Assembly (NCBI GenBank): GCA_017525875.1
Contig: JAFXSG010000013.1
Span: 126,154 to 190,153 of the forward strand
Origin: Clostridia bacterium
Lineage (GTDB): Bacteria > Bacillota > Clostridia > Christensenellales > CAG-138
Direction: 5' to 3'
DNA length: 64,000 nucleotides
Made by a program: the position numbers and the translations under genes. This document shows positions 16,298-25,247 of the stretch, one piece after another. Within the stretch, counting starts at the first letter, position 1. Each line of letters begins with the position of its first letter. Under the pieces are notes generated by a model. The model did no database searches. It saw nothing but the letters and a program-made list of their open reading frames with translations, and was not told where the DNA came from.

Positions 16298-17451
16298 AAA
16301 TACCTCTGAGATCCTATGTTTTCTATCGTGTGTACGTTCACCGCCAATATCAGCGATCCGTCATCGTTCCACACGAGATCAGTTGTTTTTGAGATCAGCC
16401 TCGCATCGCTCGGGATACCCGTCACAAGCGCTATATCGGCGCGTTTCAATGCTTCGGCGATCATTTCATCCTTTGATAATCGTTCTTCCGCGATCACGAT
16501 CTCCCAGGCGGTTCCGCATGAAGCTTCTATCGGGAGCGGAAAAGCCGTCAGCATTGAGCCGTAAAGCGGATCCGCATCATACCGTTCAAATCCGGTTTTG
16601 GAATCGCATCTCAGCCCGAACAGCGATAGCCGTGCATAAGCTCTGCTGTTGCCGCTCTTTTTCGGCTTGTTAGCGGTCGGCTCGACGGTTATTGAAAAGC
16701 GGTATGCCGCTTCGCCCAATATCTCAGCTTCCGAATGCACGAGCGTCGGGGTTTCCGCCCCTTCCGGAGTTACGTCCCCGTCCACAAGGAGCTGGCCTTT
16801 CTTTACGGCGTCTCCCGGCTGTACGCATAGTTTCCCGTCAAGTGCCGCTGCGCGCAATATAACGCAGTCTTTATCTGCGTATATGCTGCACGGAGGGTTG
16901 TTTGCTTCGTGCCGGTCTTCTTCACCGAGGCTTACGCTGACATTGAGCACTACACCGTTCACTGAAGCTGAAACTAAAGTTATCCGAGGGTCTAATTGCT
17001 TCAGGTGGGATGTGATTAGCGCCGTGTCGATATCCGAAAGCCTGCATCCTCGCCTGACGCCAAGCCCTTCGATGGTTTCAAATACCTCCGCGGTGAGGTT
17101 GGCGTCGCAGCCTTCCGTTCTGACTGCTATCAGCCTGTGCGAAAGAAAGATCAGTGCTGCCGCCGCGAGCGCAAGTCCGACAGCAAGCGCAAGCCTTGCT
17201 CGTAAGAAACCGGCAATCAGCTGCAGTCCGCCGCGACGCAGGATCTCTATCTCGCATCCGTCCTCTTCGGAAAGCGCAAGAGCCTTTGGCAGATCCCTGT
17301 GGCTTACAGTCATCATCGCTGCGTATCTGTTCATCCTCCTGATATTATGCACGGAAATGCCTTCCGTGATAATTCGGTTGATAAACCGCTCCGGCCTGAA
17401 ATTCGCCACTTTTATTATATCATATCCTTGAAAGGAAGTCCACCTAAACAT
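16294..17451 (-). CDS. yqfD: Sporulation protein YqfD
   Basis: 385-residue membrane-anchored protein. A short N-terminal domain (VANFRPERFINRIITEGI, typical of the family start) precedes one transmembrane helix (about residues 87-110), then a long extracytoplasmic part with beta-rich repeats. YqfD is needed during engulfment in Bacillus subtilis and is usually sigma-E dependent. It overlaps phoH by 4 bases and follows yqfC by 24 bases, the standard pair. Its ribosome site is weak. Evidence that this organism forms spores. Confidence 0.92.
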   Translation of the reverse strand: MFRWTSFQGYDIIKVANFRPERFINRIITEGISVHNIRRMNRYAAMMTVSHRDLPKALALSEEDGCEIEILRRGGLQLIAGFLRARLALAVGLALAAAALIFLSHRLIAVRTEGCDANLTAEVFETIEGLGVRRGCRLSDIDTALITSHLKQLDPRITLVSASVNGVVLNVSVSLGEEDRHEANNPPCSIYADKDCVILRAAALDGKLCVQPGDAVKKGQLLVDGDVTPEGAETPTLVHSEAEILGEAAYRFSITVEPTANKPKKSGNSRAYARLSLFGLRCDSKTGFERYDADPLYGSMLTAFPLPIEASCGTAWEIVIAEERLSKDEMIAEALKRADIALVTGIPSDARLISKTTDLVWNDDGSLILAVNVHTIENIGSQRYL

Positions 17452-17475
17452 ATACTTTGCCGGCTTTCGTCGTTT

Positions 17476-17808
17476 TCAATGCTTTTCGTATTCAATGCCG
17501 CATATGCAGCCGTCGATCAAAAGACTTTCATGGTCCGCATTTCTGACCTCCAGCAAACTGCCCGTAACGCGCAGTATACCGAGCCGCGTATACAGACGGA
17601 TCGCGTTTTGCGTTAGTTCGAGCACGCCCTTGTGGTTTTCGATCTCGACGTGCGCATCCCCGATCAGTTTAATGCACGGGAAGTTCTCCGAGGTCGATTC
17701 CGGCAGCGAAAGCGAGCGAAGCAGTTCTCCGCTCCTTCTTGTTCTTTTTGCCTGGCTCTCCTTGCAGCGTTTATCTGAATGTTCCTGCTGTGATCGTCTT
17801 TTTACCAT
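17476..17808 (-). CDS. yqfC: Sporulation protein YqfC (YabP/YqfC family)
   Basis: The conserved domain is near the C-terminus: FPCIKLIGDAHVEIENHKGV, then ELTQNAIRLYTRLGILRVTG, ending GCICGIEYEKH. YqfC is about 90-95 residues in related species; 110 are counted here from ATG 17808, with a basic, probably disordered N-terminal extension. The start is uncertain: the ATG has no clear ribosome site, and a TTG further upstream (17877) is also open. An octamer CATACAAT (17814-17821, minus strand), like a sigma-E -10, lies just upstream but too close to this ATG to serve it. If it is real, translation starts further downstream. Confidence 0.82.
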   Translation of the reverse strand: MVKRRSQQEHSDKRCKESQAKRTRRSGELLRSLSLPESTSENFPCIKLIGDAHVEIENHKGVLELTQNAIRLYTRLGILRVTGSLLEVRNADHESLLIDGCICGIEYEKH

Positions 17809-17991
17809 ACTGGATTGTATGCGTGCGGTGTGACGTAAAGACGGATTCGTCAGTTTTCGATGTGAATTCACACTCAACCGAACAATAACCCGACGCGTTA
17901 TATAAATGTAAGGAGCCGCAGCGCTCCTGTCCTCTTTTCGAAGCTGCTAAAAATCCGAAAGGAATTGCCGCAAAGCGGTACGGTATCTACA

Positions 17992-18963
17992 ATGAAAAGA
18001 ACTTTTGCGATCTTGTTTTCCGTCATTCTCTGCATGACGCTGTTTTTAACAGGCTGCACCAGAAAGGCAAGTGTAAGCGACTACGAAGCCCCTGTCTTTA
18101 CAAACCACAAACCCGGTTCGATCAATTATGATTCTGCAGTCGGTGATGGAGCGCCTTCGCAGGAAACGAGCATGCCTCAGGATGCCGGGAACGCTCTTGA
18201 AGGACGAAAAGTCATCCGCGACGCATCCCTGACTATCCAAACGCTTGATTTCGATGATTTCATGCGCAACATGCTTGAGCGAGTCAATTCTCTCGGCGGT
18301 TACGTTGAAAAGAACTCCGTTGACGGCAACAGTTACGGCAGCAAGCGCCTTCGCAGCGCTTCCTCCGTTGTCCGTATTCCCTCAGGCAAGCTTGATTCCT
18401 TCCTAAATGACGCCGATTCGCTCGGGAACGTGACGAACCGTGAAGAGTTCACCTCGGACGTTACGGAAAGCTACGTCGATATGGAGGCAAGGCTCACATC
18501 GCTCCGGACAGAATACGACGCGCTCCTCGAGCTGCTCGCAAAGTCTGAATCACTTGAGGACATTTTCCGTGTTCAGGAACGCCTCTCCGAAGTGCGCTAT
18601 CAGATGGAATCCTACGAAGCAAGGCTAAGGAGTTATGATTCCAAGATCGAATTCTCCACGGTCTCTTTGAGCATATATGAAGTTGAGAGAGAGACCCCGG
18701 TCGAAGCCGAGACCTTCGGGCAGGAAGTATCCCGTAGGTTCCATGAGAGCCTTGAAGACGTGGGCAACGGTTTCAAGAGCTTTGCAAAGTGGTTCATCGG
18801 CAATCTCCCCCACATCGTCGTAACGCTCTTCTTCCTGCTTCTGCCCCTTGCGATAGTGTTTATCTGCATCAATGCAGGCAGGAAGCGCAGGGCTAAGCGG
18901 CTGCGCAAGCAGGCAGAAAACGCGGCGAAACCCGCGCCCGCCGCTGACAACACCAAGGAATAA
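17992..18963 (+). CDS. DUF4349 lipoprotein with C-terminal membrane helix
   Basis: 323 residues. The signal peptide MKRTFAILFSVILCMTLFL ends in the lipobox LTGC. A disordered stretch follows, then the DUF4349 domain: VIRDASLTIQTLDFDDFM, RIPSGKLDSFLND, and a coiled-coil section around YVDMEARLTSLRTEYDALLE and VQERLSEVRYQMESYEARL. A membrane helix near residues 270-292 and a basic tail close the protein. DUF4349 proteins are envelope proteins of unknown role. The start at 17992 is chosen since the signal peptide begins there; a TTG at 17965 would sit almost on top of its AAAGGA. It is monocistronic with a strong terminator. Confidence 0.85.
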   Translation: MKRTFAILFSVILCMTLFLTGCTRKASVSDYEAPVFTNHKPGSINYDSAVGDGAPSQETSMPQDAGNALEGRKVIRDASLTIQTLDFDDFMRNMLERVNSLGGYVEKNSVDGNSYGSKRLRSASSVVRIPSGKLDSFLNDADSLGNVTNREEFTSDVTESYVDMEARLTSLRTEYDALLELLAKSESLEDIFRVQERLSEVRYQMESYEARLRSYDSKIEFSTVSLSIYEVERETPVEAETFGQEVSRRFHESLEDVGNGFKSFAKWFIGNLPHIVVTLFFLLLPLAIVFICINAGRKRRAKRLRKQAENAAKPAPAADNTKE

Positions 18964-18982
18964 CATTTAGCGGGAATATAGA

Positions 18983-19010
18983 ATCACCCCCGGCGCCAGT
19001 CGGGGGTGAT
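18983..19010 (+). terminator. Intrinsic terminator of the DUF4349 gene
   Basis: ATCACCCCC pairs with GGGGGTGAT around a 10-base loop, followed by CGTTTTTTAT. The T-tract is on the plus strand only. Confidence 0.85.
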
Positions 19011-19027
19011 CGTTTTTTATTCGATGA

Positions 19028-20473
19028 TTACAGGGATTCGCCGAAGTCCTCACGGAACTTCGCTGCCAGCTTCTCCGGCCAATCGGAGTTGGACTCGAGC
19101 GCATCATAGAACTGATGCGGGCCCTCGGTCTCAAAATGGATACCGCCGATCAGGTCGCGGTTGTCATACAGCCAGGTGAGGCGGTCGACCATGTAGTTTA
19201 TCTGGGACACGGTGTAGACCCTCCTCGGGACGGCAAGACGAACGAGTTCCATAGCACCGTAGGGCTCCACCTCTGGATTGGCCCACGGCTCGTCGATGCC
19301 GCCGCGTTCCATGCCCCTTGCGCCGGACGCGATGTAGATCGCGGCTGCGAGGGAACCTGCAGGCAGATCGCTGCGCTTGATATGGGGAACGAACTTCATC
19401 GCGTCGATATGCAGTCCAAGGCCGCCCGGAGGGGTGACGATCGGAATGCCTGCCGCTTCGAGCTCCTGCGCGAAGTATTCGATGAACATCGGGCCCTGTG
19501 CAATGATATCTTCGTCGAGGGTATCGTCGAGGCCGACGCGGATCGCTTCCATTTCCTTGACGCTCATGCCGCCGAAGGTCGGGAAACCTTCGAACGAAGC
19601 AACGAAGGTCTTGATGTATTCGAATTCCTCTATATTGTTGAGGATGATCGCGCCGCCGCGGCCGAAGCCGAGCTTGCGGGCGGAGAAGTAAATGACGTCC
19701 ATCGCGTCGGAGATCAGGCGAACGATCTCACGAATGCTGCTGTTCTTGTACTTATCCTCGCGGGTCTTGATGAAGTGCAGGTTATCCTGCAGCAGGCTCG
19801 CATCGAGTACGGAACGAACGCCGTACTTTTTGCAAAGAGCCGCTGTCGCAAGCATATTGTCCAAAGAGATGGGCTGACCGCCAATCAGGTTGGTTCCTGA
19901 TTCGATACGAACGAAAGCAACGTTGTCGCCCTGCTCCTTGAGGATGCGTTCAAGCTTCTCAAGATCGAAATCGCCTTTGAACAGATCGCTGCTCTGCCTG
20001 TTGAGGCCTTCTTCCTTGATGCAGATGACGTAGTCGCCGCCGCAGTATTGGATCTTGCCCACGGAGGTGCCGAACTGGAAGTTCATCGGGACGATGCTGC
20101 CGGGCTTCGGCTTTACGTATGCAAGCGCGAGCATGTATTCGCATGCCCTGCCCTGGTGGACGGGAAGGAAATAGTCCTTATTGAAGACCTCCTTGATCTT
20201 ATCGGCAAGGCGGTAATAGGTCTGGCTGCCGGCATAGCAGTCATCGCCGATCATCATGGCTCCGAGCTGTTCGTTGGTCATTGCGTTGACGCCGCTGTCA
20301 GTGAGCATGTCAAGGTAGATATCCTTGGACTCCATTCTGTAGGTATTGAAACCGGCCTTGCGGATCGCTTTGACGCGCTCCTCTACCGGGATGATATTGG
20401 TTTTCTGGACGATACAAACTTTGTGCATTTCAAGAGGAAGGGGTTTCCTCCTGTAATAGGTGACTTTGGACAT
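19028..20473 (-). CDS. Beta-eliminating lyase, tryptophanase/tyrosine phenol-lyase family, divergent
   Basis: PLP enzyme of 481 residues. Family features: the N-terminal RRKPLPLEMHKVC, HQGRACEYML, RIESGTNLIGGQP (cofactor region) and the active-site lysine, here Lys267 in YFSARKLGFGRGG. In characterised tryptophanases and tyrosine phenol-lyases the PLP lysine follows another lysine and is followed by Asp (K-K-D); here it is R-K-L. Substrate choice (Trp to indole, Tyr to phenol, or another amino acid) cannot be set from sequence. The start at 20473 has AAAGGAG seven bases upstream. It has its own strong promoter, a short leader without a TnaC-like peptide, and no neighbouring amino-acid permease. 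Confidence 0.85.
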   Translation of the reverse strand: MSKVTYYRRKPLPLEMHKVCIVQKTNIIPVEERVKAIRKAGFNTYRMESKDIYLDMLTDSGVNAMTNEQLGAMMIGDDCYAGSQTYYRLADKIKEVFNKDYFLPVHQGRACEYMLALAYVKPKPGSIVPMNFQFGTSVGKIQYCGGDYVICIKEEGLNRQSSDLFKGDFDLEKLERILKEQGDNVAFVRIESGTNLIGGQPISLDNMLATAALCKKYGVRSVLDASLLQDNLHFIKTREDKYKNSSIREIVRLISDAMDVIYFSARKLGFGRGGAIILNNIEEFEYIKTFVASFEGFPTFGGMSVKEMEAIRVGLDDTLDEDIIAQGPMFIEYFAQELEAAGIPIVTPPGGLGLHIDAMKFVPHIKRSDLPAGSLAAAIYIASGARGMERGGIDEPWANPEVEPYGAMELVRLAVPRRVYTVSQINYMVDRLTWLYDNRDLIGGIHFETEGPHQFYDALESNSDWPEKLAAKFREDFGESL

Positions 20474-20536
20474 TGTTGTTCTCCTTTCACGATTCGGGTT
20501 TTTGCTTTCAGCATTTAACTTTTTCCCGACATTCAT

Positions 20537-20565
20537 ATTATACGGCTTTATGCGAAAGCGGTCAA
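20537..20565 (-). promoter_or_regulatory. Strong promoter of the lyase gene
   Basis: On the minus strand TTGACC (20560-20565), a 17-base spacer and TATAAT (20537-20542), with a leader of about 57 bases. Confidence 0.75.
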
Positions 20566-20629
20566 AGCAGTAACATACTATATGAACGTTCGTTTACATT
20601 ATTGCCATATTTCTTCTGCTGTTCTGCAA

Positions 20630-20658
20630 AAAGAAGGAGGAACTTTGCCTCCTTCTTT
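20630..20658 (-). terminator. Intrinsic terminator of the M42 peptidase operon
   Basis: On the minus strand AAAGAAGGAGG pairs with CCTCCTTCTTT around a 7-base loop, with two more T in the tail. It begins 3 bases after the stop codon of the peptidase gene. Confidence 0.8.
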
Positions 20659-20661
20659 GCG

Positions 20662-21678
20662 TTATTCGGAAACGTATGCTTTTACGAGTTCCAGCGTGTT
20701 GCGTGCGCCGTCCACGTGGGAACGCTCATACCCGTGGGAAGCGTACACGCCTGCGCCGATAAGCCCGTGGCGCAGATCGTAACCCGCATCGAGCGCGGCG
20801 TCGGCATCGGAACCGTAATAGGGATAAACGTCCAGCGCGTAGTCGAGCTTATGCTTCTTGGCAAGGCTTACCAGACGGTCGGTCAGCTCATAGTTGTACG
20901 GGCCGTGGGAGTCCTTGACGCATATGGAGACCTGGTGTTCCTTGCATTCAAGCCCCTCTCCGACGCAGCCCATATCCACGCTGATGATCTCCTCGGCGTC
21001 AGCGGGGATACCGCTCGAACAGCCGTGACCGACTTCCTCGAAAACGGTCATATAGATATAGACCTTGCGCGTGAGGACGAGGCTTTCTTCCTTGATGCGG
21101 CGGGCAAGATCCATCAGGATCGCAGCGCTGAGCTTATCATCGAGGAAACGGCTCTTGATATAGCCGGAAGCGGTGACGGTCGTGCGCGGATCGAAGCAAA
21201 CGTAATCGCCTGTGGCGATGCCGAGCGCCTTCGTTGCATCCGCAGTAAAGACCTTTTCATCGAGCACGAGCTCCATATTGTCCCAGTTACGTTCCTGCTT
21301 GCTGTACTCGCCGTTCACGTGAACGGAAGGATCGTTCATCTGGAAGCAGCCCTCGTATACCTTGCCGTCGCGCGTGTAGACTTTTGCGTTCTCGGTCTCG
21401 GCGTTGTTCGGGTTCATGCCGCCGATGCGCGTGAGCTTAAGCCTGCCGTTCGACTTGATCGATGCGACCATACCGCCGAGCGTGTCGATATGCGCCGAGA
21501 AAACGACGGGAGTGCCTTCGCCGCCCAGGCAGCAGAGCACACAGCCCTTCCTGGTTTTTTCGGGCGCATAACCGAGCCTTGTCAGCTCTTCGCAGATATA
21601 GTCCGCCGCTTTTGCGGTGAAGCCGCTGGGGCTGTCGATCGCCATCAGCTTTTTGAGTTGGTCAATAGTGTAATCCAT
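20662..21678 (-). CDS. M42 family metallopeptidase (glutamyl aminopeptidase/deblocking aminopeptidase type)
   Basis: 338 residues; cytosolic dinuclear-metal aminopeptidase of the M42 clan, often assembling into dodecamers. Metal and catalytic motifs are present: SAHIDTLGGM (His, Asp), SRFLDDKLSA (bridging Asp), VFEEVGHG (catalytic Glu pair) and SVDMG. The end ASHGYERSHVDG carries the last metal His. It lies 11 bases after the ABC transporter gene and is followed by a terminator, so it is the last gene of a three-gene unit. Exact substrate unknown; peptide trimming is the family role. Confidence 0.9.
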   Translation of the reverse strand: MDYTIDQLKKLMAIDSPSGFTAKAADYICEELTRLGYAPEKTRKGCVLCCLGGEGTPVVFSAHIDTLGGMVASIKSNGRLKLTRIGGMNPNNAETENAKVYTRDGKVYEGCFQMNDPSVHVNGEYSKQERNWDNMELVLDEKVFTADATKALGIATGDYVCFDPRTTVTASGYIKSRFLDDKLSAAILMDLARRIKEESLVLTRKVYIYMTVFEEVGHGCSSGIPADAEEIISVDMGCVGEGLECKEHQVSICVKDSHGPYNYELTDRLVSLAKKHKLDYALDVYPYYGSDADAALDAGYDLRHGLIGAGVYASHGYERSHVDGARNTLELVKAYVSE

Positions 21679-21689
21679 GTTTGCCTCCG

Positions 21690-23477
21690 TTATTTTATCA
21701 GATAGAAACTGTTTTGTGCGTCGTGCAGTTTTTTGTATTCGCCGTCGATCTTAAGCAGCTCGTCATGGCTGCCCATTTCAACGATGCCGTGCTCATCTAT
21801 AACTGCGATCTTATCCGCATTGCGCACTGTGGAAAGCCTGTGCGCGATGACGAGAGTCGTCCTGCCCCTGCTCAGTCGCTCGAAAGCGGCGGTGATGCGG
21901 GCTTCGGTCGCGGAATCAAGCGCGCTTGTCGCTTCGTCGAGGATCAGTATGGGCGGATTCTTGAGGAAAATGCGGGCGATGGAAACACGCTGTTTTTGAC
22001 CGCCCGAAAGCATTATTCCGCGCTCGCCTACGATCGTGTCATAACCGTTCGGCATCTTCATGATGTCGTCATGGATCTCTGCGGCGATGGCGGCACGCAC
22101 GATCTCTTCATCGGTCGCGTCGATCTTGCCATAACGGATGTTGTCCTTCACGCTGGCTGCAAAAAGGAATACATCCTGCTGAACGATGCCGATGTTGCGG
22201 CGCAGCGACGCAAGCGTCACGTCCCGAATATCATGGTCGTCAATAGTGATCCTGCCTTCCTGGATCTCATAAAACCTCGGCAGGAGGTGGCAGATAGTGG
22301 TCTTGCCGCCGCCAGAAGGGCCGACGAGAGCAACGGTTTCACCCGCCTTTATACTCAGGCTGAGGTCATGAAGCACCTTATCTCCAGTGAGGTTATGCCC
22401 ATTCGCCTCGTCGTAGGAAAAGCTGATGTGGTCGAATTCAATATTGCCCTTGACGTTCGTGAGTTCGGCCGCGCCTTCCTTATCTGCAATATCCGGCTCG
22501 GTGTCGAGCAGCTCCGTAAAGCGCTTGAAGCCGGCCATGCCCATTGTGTACTGCTCCGAAAATTGCGCGAGCTTGCGTATCGGTGTCGTGAACGATGAAA
22601 CGTACAGCAGGAACACGACGAGCGTTGTGAAGTCCATCTTTTTCTGCATCATGAGAAGGCCGCTCGCGGTGAGCACGAGCACGTTCATGATGGACGTGAA
22701 GAACTCCATCCCCGCGTGGAACAAGCCCATAGTCTTGTAGTATGCACGCTTGTATTTGATGAAGATCCCGTTACCCTTCTCGAATTTTTCGATCTCGTAA
22801 TCCTCGTTTGTAAAGGCTTTTGCGACCCTGGCGCCGCTGATCGAGGACTCAATATCCGCGTTGATGATCGCGGTGCCCTCTTTCACCTTGCGTGATGTCA
22901 GGCTCATCTGCTTGCGCAGCTTCATCACGAAGCCCATCATGATCGGAACGGAGATGACCAGCACGAGCGCAAGCCGCCACTCGATGAACAGCATCGCGAT
23001 AAAAGCGCCGATAAAGGTTACAACGGAGATGAACACGTCCTCAGGGCCGTGGTGCGCAAGCTCGGTAACGTCAAAAAGATCGTTCGTGCAGCGCGAAAGC
23101 AGCTTACCAGTCCTCGACTTATCGTAGAAACTGAAACCGAGCTTCTGCAGATGAGAAAACGCGTCCCTGCGCATATCCGCCTCTATGCTGACGCCGAGGC
23201 TGTGACCAAGATAAGTTACGATAAACGTTGCCCCTGTTCGAAGAACGTACATGAGGAAGCACAGCGCCATCAGCATGAAGAACGGAGCAAACCGCGGACT
23301 ATCGGCCTGAAGGTAATCGTAAAGTACGTGACGCGAAATGAGCGGATAGACTATGTCCACCGCCGAAATAAAAAGCGCGCATGCCATATCGGTCAGGAAC
23401 AGACCGATATGCGGCTTGTAGTAGCGCACAAAACGCTTGAGGTCGGAACCTTTGGGTTTTGATGCTGTGTTATCCAT
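21690..23477 (-). CDS. ABC exporter, fused permease and ATPase (MsbA/MDR-like half transporter)
   Basis: 595 residues. An N-terminal six-helix ABC type I exporter domain spans about residues 20-315 and includes the EAA-like coupling region. The nucleotide-binding domain has Walker A GPSGGGKT (386-393), signature LSGGQ (490-494), Walker B LILDEATSALD (511-521), and H-loop VIAHRLSTVR. It should work as a homodimer, since no second half-transporter is adjacent. The substrate is unknown; related proteins export lipids, drugs or peptides. It is preceded 2 bases upstream by a small membrane-protein gene and followed by the M42 peptidase. Confidence 0.93.
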   Translation of the reverse strand: MDNTASKPKGSDLKRFVRYYKPHIGLFLTDMACALFISAVDIVYPLISRHVLYDYLQADSPRFAPFFMLMALCFLMYVLRTGATFIVTYLGHSLGVSIEADMRRDAFSHLQKLGFSFYDKSRTGKLLSRCTNDLFDVTELAHHGPEDVFISVVTFIGAFIAMLFIEWRLALVLVISVPIMMGFVMKLRKQMSLTSRKVKEGTAIINADIESSISGARVAKAFTNEDYEIEKFEKGNGIFIKYKRAYYKTMGLFHAGMEFFTSIMNVLVLTASGLLMMQKKMDFTTLVVFLLYVSSFTTPIRKLAQFSEQYTMGMAGFKRFTELLDTEPDIADKEGAAELTNVKGNIEFDHISFSYDEANGHNLTGDKVLHDLSLSIKAGETVALVGPSGGGKTTICHLLPRFYEIQEGRITIDDHDIRDVTLASLRRNIGIVQQDVFLFAASVKDNIRYGKIDATDEEIVRAAIAAEIHDDIMKMPNGYDTIVGERGIMLSGGQKQRVSIARIFLKNPPILILDEATSALDSATEARITAAFERLSRGRTTLVIAHRLSTVRNADKIAVIDEHGIVEMGSHDELLKIDGEYKKLHDAQNSFYLIK

Positions 23478-23479
23478 CG

Positions 23480-23683
23480 TCAGTCCTCCGTTCCGCCGGA
23501 ATGATCTGCTCCGCTTCCGTCATTATCGGAAGGCATGGATTTAACGATGCCAAGCAGCACGAGGGCTGCTGCGAACATGAGGATCGGGATGAGTATGTTT
23601 ATTTTAAGTACCCAGATCAGGCAAAGCAAAATGAATGCTCCTGCTGCGAGCACGATAGCTATCCAACTGAGAGCTCTTCTCAT
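23480..23683 (-). CDS. Small two-helix membrane protein, unknown function
   Basis: 67 residues: two hydrophobic helices (about 7-26 and 29-48) joined by a very short turn, then a hydrophilic acidic tail ending HSGGTED. The gene is 2 bases before the ABC exporter, so the two are surely co-transcribed and probably translationally coupled. It may assist or regulate the exporter, but this is only context. No family recognised. Confidence 0.65.
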   Translation of the reverse strand: MRRALSWIAIVLAAGAFILLCLIWVLKINILIPILMFAAALVLLGIVKSMPSDNDGSGADHSGGTED

Positions 23684-23797
23684 ACGGTTCTCCTGCGTAT
23701 TATTCTAAGAATATTCTACCATATATGGGCATTATTTTCAACGTATACAGAGAAAAAGCGCAATATATTGTGAGCGCATTCGTTTTTGCATACAAAA

Positions 23798-23824
23798 ACG
23801 GAGACGGGGCACGCCCGTCTCCGT
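23798..23824 (-). terminator. Intrinsic terminator of glyA, joined to a second palindrome
   Basis: ACGGAGACGGG pairs with CCCGTCTCCGT around a 5-base loop, and the minus-strand tail is TTTTTG. That tail is itself one arm of a perfect palindrome, CGTTTTTG-CATA-CAAAAACG, at 23781-23800. Confidence 0.8.
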
Positions 23825-23840
23825 ACTTGCTTATGATCTG

Positions 23841-25103
23841 TCAGTCTTCAGGATAGAGGGGATACTTTGCGGTGAGCTTAGCGACCTCTGCCTTGACGTA
23901 TTCAATGGCGTCTTCTCCTTCGAAAACGATCTTGGCGATGAGGCCTGCGATAACGACCATGTCTTCCTCTTTGAAGCCGCGGCTGGTCAGAGCGGGAGTG
24001 CCGATACGGATACCGCTGGTGACGAAGGGGCTGCGGGTCTCCTTCGGGATGGTGTTCTTGTTGACGGTGATGTTAGCCGCATCGAGGAGGTTCTCGACTT
24101 CCTTGCCGGTCTTGCCGCTTGCGGTGAGGTCAACGAGCATGAGATGGTTATCGGTACCGCCGGAAACGATGCGGAGGCCTGCCTTCTGGAGTTCTTCCGC
24201 AAGAACGGCTGCGTTCTTAACGACCTGCTGCTGATATACTTTGAACTCGGGCTTGAGCGCTTCGCCGAAGCAAGCTGCCTTTGCCGCGATGATGTGCATC
24301 AGAGGACCGCCCTGGGTGCCGGGGAAAATACCCTTGTCGATCTGCTTGGCAAGCTCTTCTTTGCAGAGGATGATGCCGCCGCGGGGACCGCGCAGGGTCT
24401 TGTGGGTGGTGCTGGTAACAACGTCCGCATAAGGAACGGGGTTCATGTGGAGACCTGCTGCAACGAGGCCTGCGATGTGAGCCATATCGACCATGAAATA
24501 GGTCTTCTCGCCCCTGAGTTCGGAGACTTCGTCAACGATCTCACGGATGCGGTCGAAACGGATCGCACGGGGATATGCGCTTGCGCCGGCAACGATCATC
24601 TTGGGCTTGCACTCAAGCGCTGTCCTGCGGAGCTCTTCGTAGTCGATCTGCTCGTTGTCATCGCTGACACGGTAAGGAACAACGTGGAAATACTTGCCGC
24701 TCATGTTTACGGGGCTGCCGTGGGTGAGATGACCGCCGTGGGAGAGGTCCATGCCCATGATGGTGTCGCCCGGATTGAGCAGAGCGAAGTATACGGAGAG
24801 GTTTGCCTGTGCGCCGGAATGGGGCTGTACGTTGGCATGCTCTGCGCCGAAGAGCTTCTTGACGCGCTCACGTGCAAGTTCCTCGACCTTATCAACGCAC
24901 TCGCAGCCGCCATAGTAACGCTTTCCGGGATAGCCTTCTGCGTACTTGTTGGTGAGATGGCTGCCCATAGCTGCCATAACGGTCTCGCTGACAAAGTTCT
25001 CGGAAGCGATCAGCTCAAGATGGCTGCGCTGGCGAGCCAGCTCTTCTTCCATATAGCCGCAAAGTTCGGGGTCGTTAGCCCTGATCAGATCAAACTGGAT
25101 CAT
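23841..25103 (-). CDS. glyA: Serine hydroxymethyltransferase
   Basis: PLP enzyme interconverting serine and glycine with tetrahydrofolate, the main source of one-carbon units. 420 residues. The PLP lysine lies in the motif [16 protein letters not shown] (Lys235). Other family motifs are [24 protein letters not shown] and [17 protein letters not shown] precedes the ATG. It has its own consensus promoter with a 33-base leader, so there is no space for a riboswitch. One-carbon partners in the window are fthC and trmFO, on separate transcripts. Confidence 0.98.
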   Translation of the reverse strand: MIQFDLIRANDPELCGYMEEELARQRSHLELIASENFVSETVMAAMGSHLTNKYAEGYPGKRYYGGCECVDKVEELARERVKKLFGAEHANVQPHSGAQANLSVYFALLNPGDTIMGMDLSHGGHLTHGSPVNMSGKYFHVVPYRVSDDNEQIDYEELRRTALECKPKMIVAGASAYPRAIRFDRIREIVDEVSELRGEKTYFMVDMAHIAGLVAAGLHMNPVPYADVVTSTTHKTLRGPRGGIILCKEELAKQIDKGIFPGTQGGPLMHIIAAKAACFGEALKPEFKVYQQQVVKNAAVLAEELQKAGLRIVSGGTDNHLMLVDLTASGKTGKEVENLLDAANITVNKNTIPKETRSPFVTSGIRIGTPALTSRGFKEEDMVVIAGLIAKIVFEGEDAIEYVKAEVAKLTAKYPLYPED

Positions 25104-25141
25104 TTGGATGCCTCCATTGGTTTTTTATTTGTCCGCCGCTC

Positions 25142-25170
25142 ATTATAATCCAAAAAGCAATTGTTGGCAA
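25142..25170 (-). promoter_or_regulatory. Promoter of glyA
   Basis: On the minus strand TTGCCA (25165-25170), 17-base spacer, TATAAT (25142-25147). Confidence 0.7.
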
Positions 25171-25247
25171 GAAGAAATGGGTTTGAAACGCCATAAAACA
25201 AAAATATAACTTTTGGATATCGTCCGGACGGAGTGGATATCCGTCGA

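Noticed and set aside
17814..17821. Sigma-E-like -10 (CATACAAT) as the yqfC promoter
   Set aside because: No convincing -35 at the expected distance, and it would lie on the chosen ATG; kept only as a remark under yqfC.
20474..20536. TnaC-like leader peptide before the lyase gene
   Set aside because: The leader has no Trp codon in a short frame with its own ribosome site; the only open frame is an in-frame extension of the lyase.
20473..21705. Plus-strand open frame opposite the M42 peptidase gene
   Set aside because: It spans a terminator and runs antisense to a peptidase with all metal motifs.
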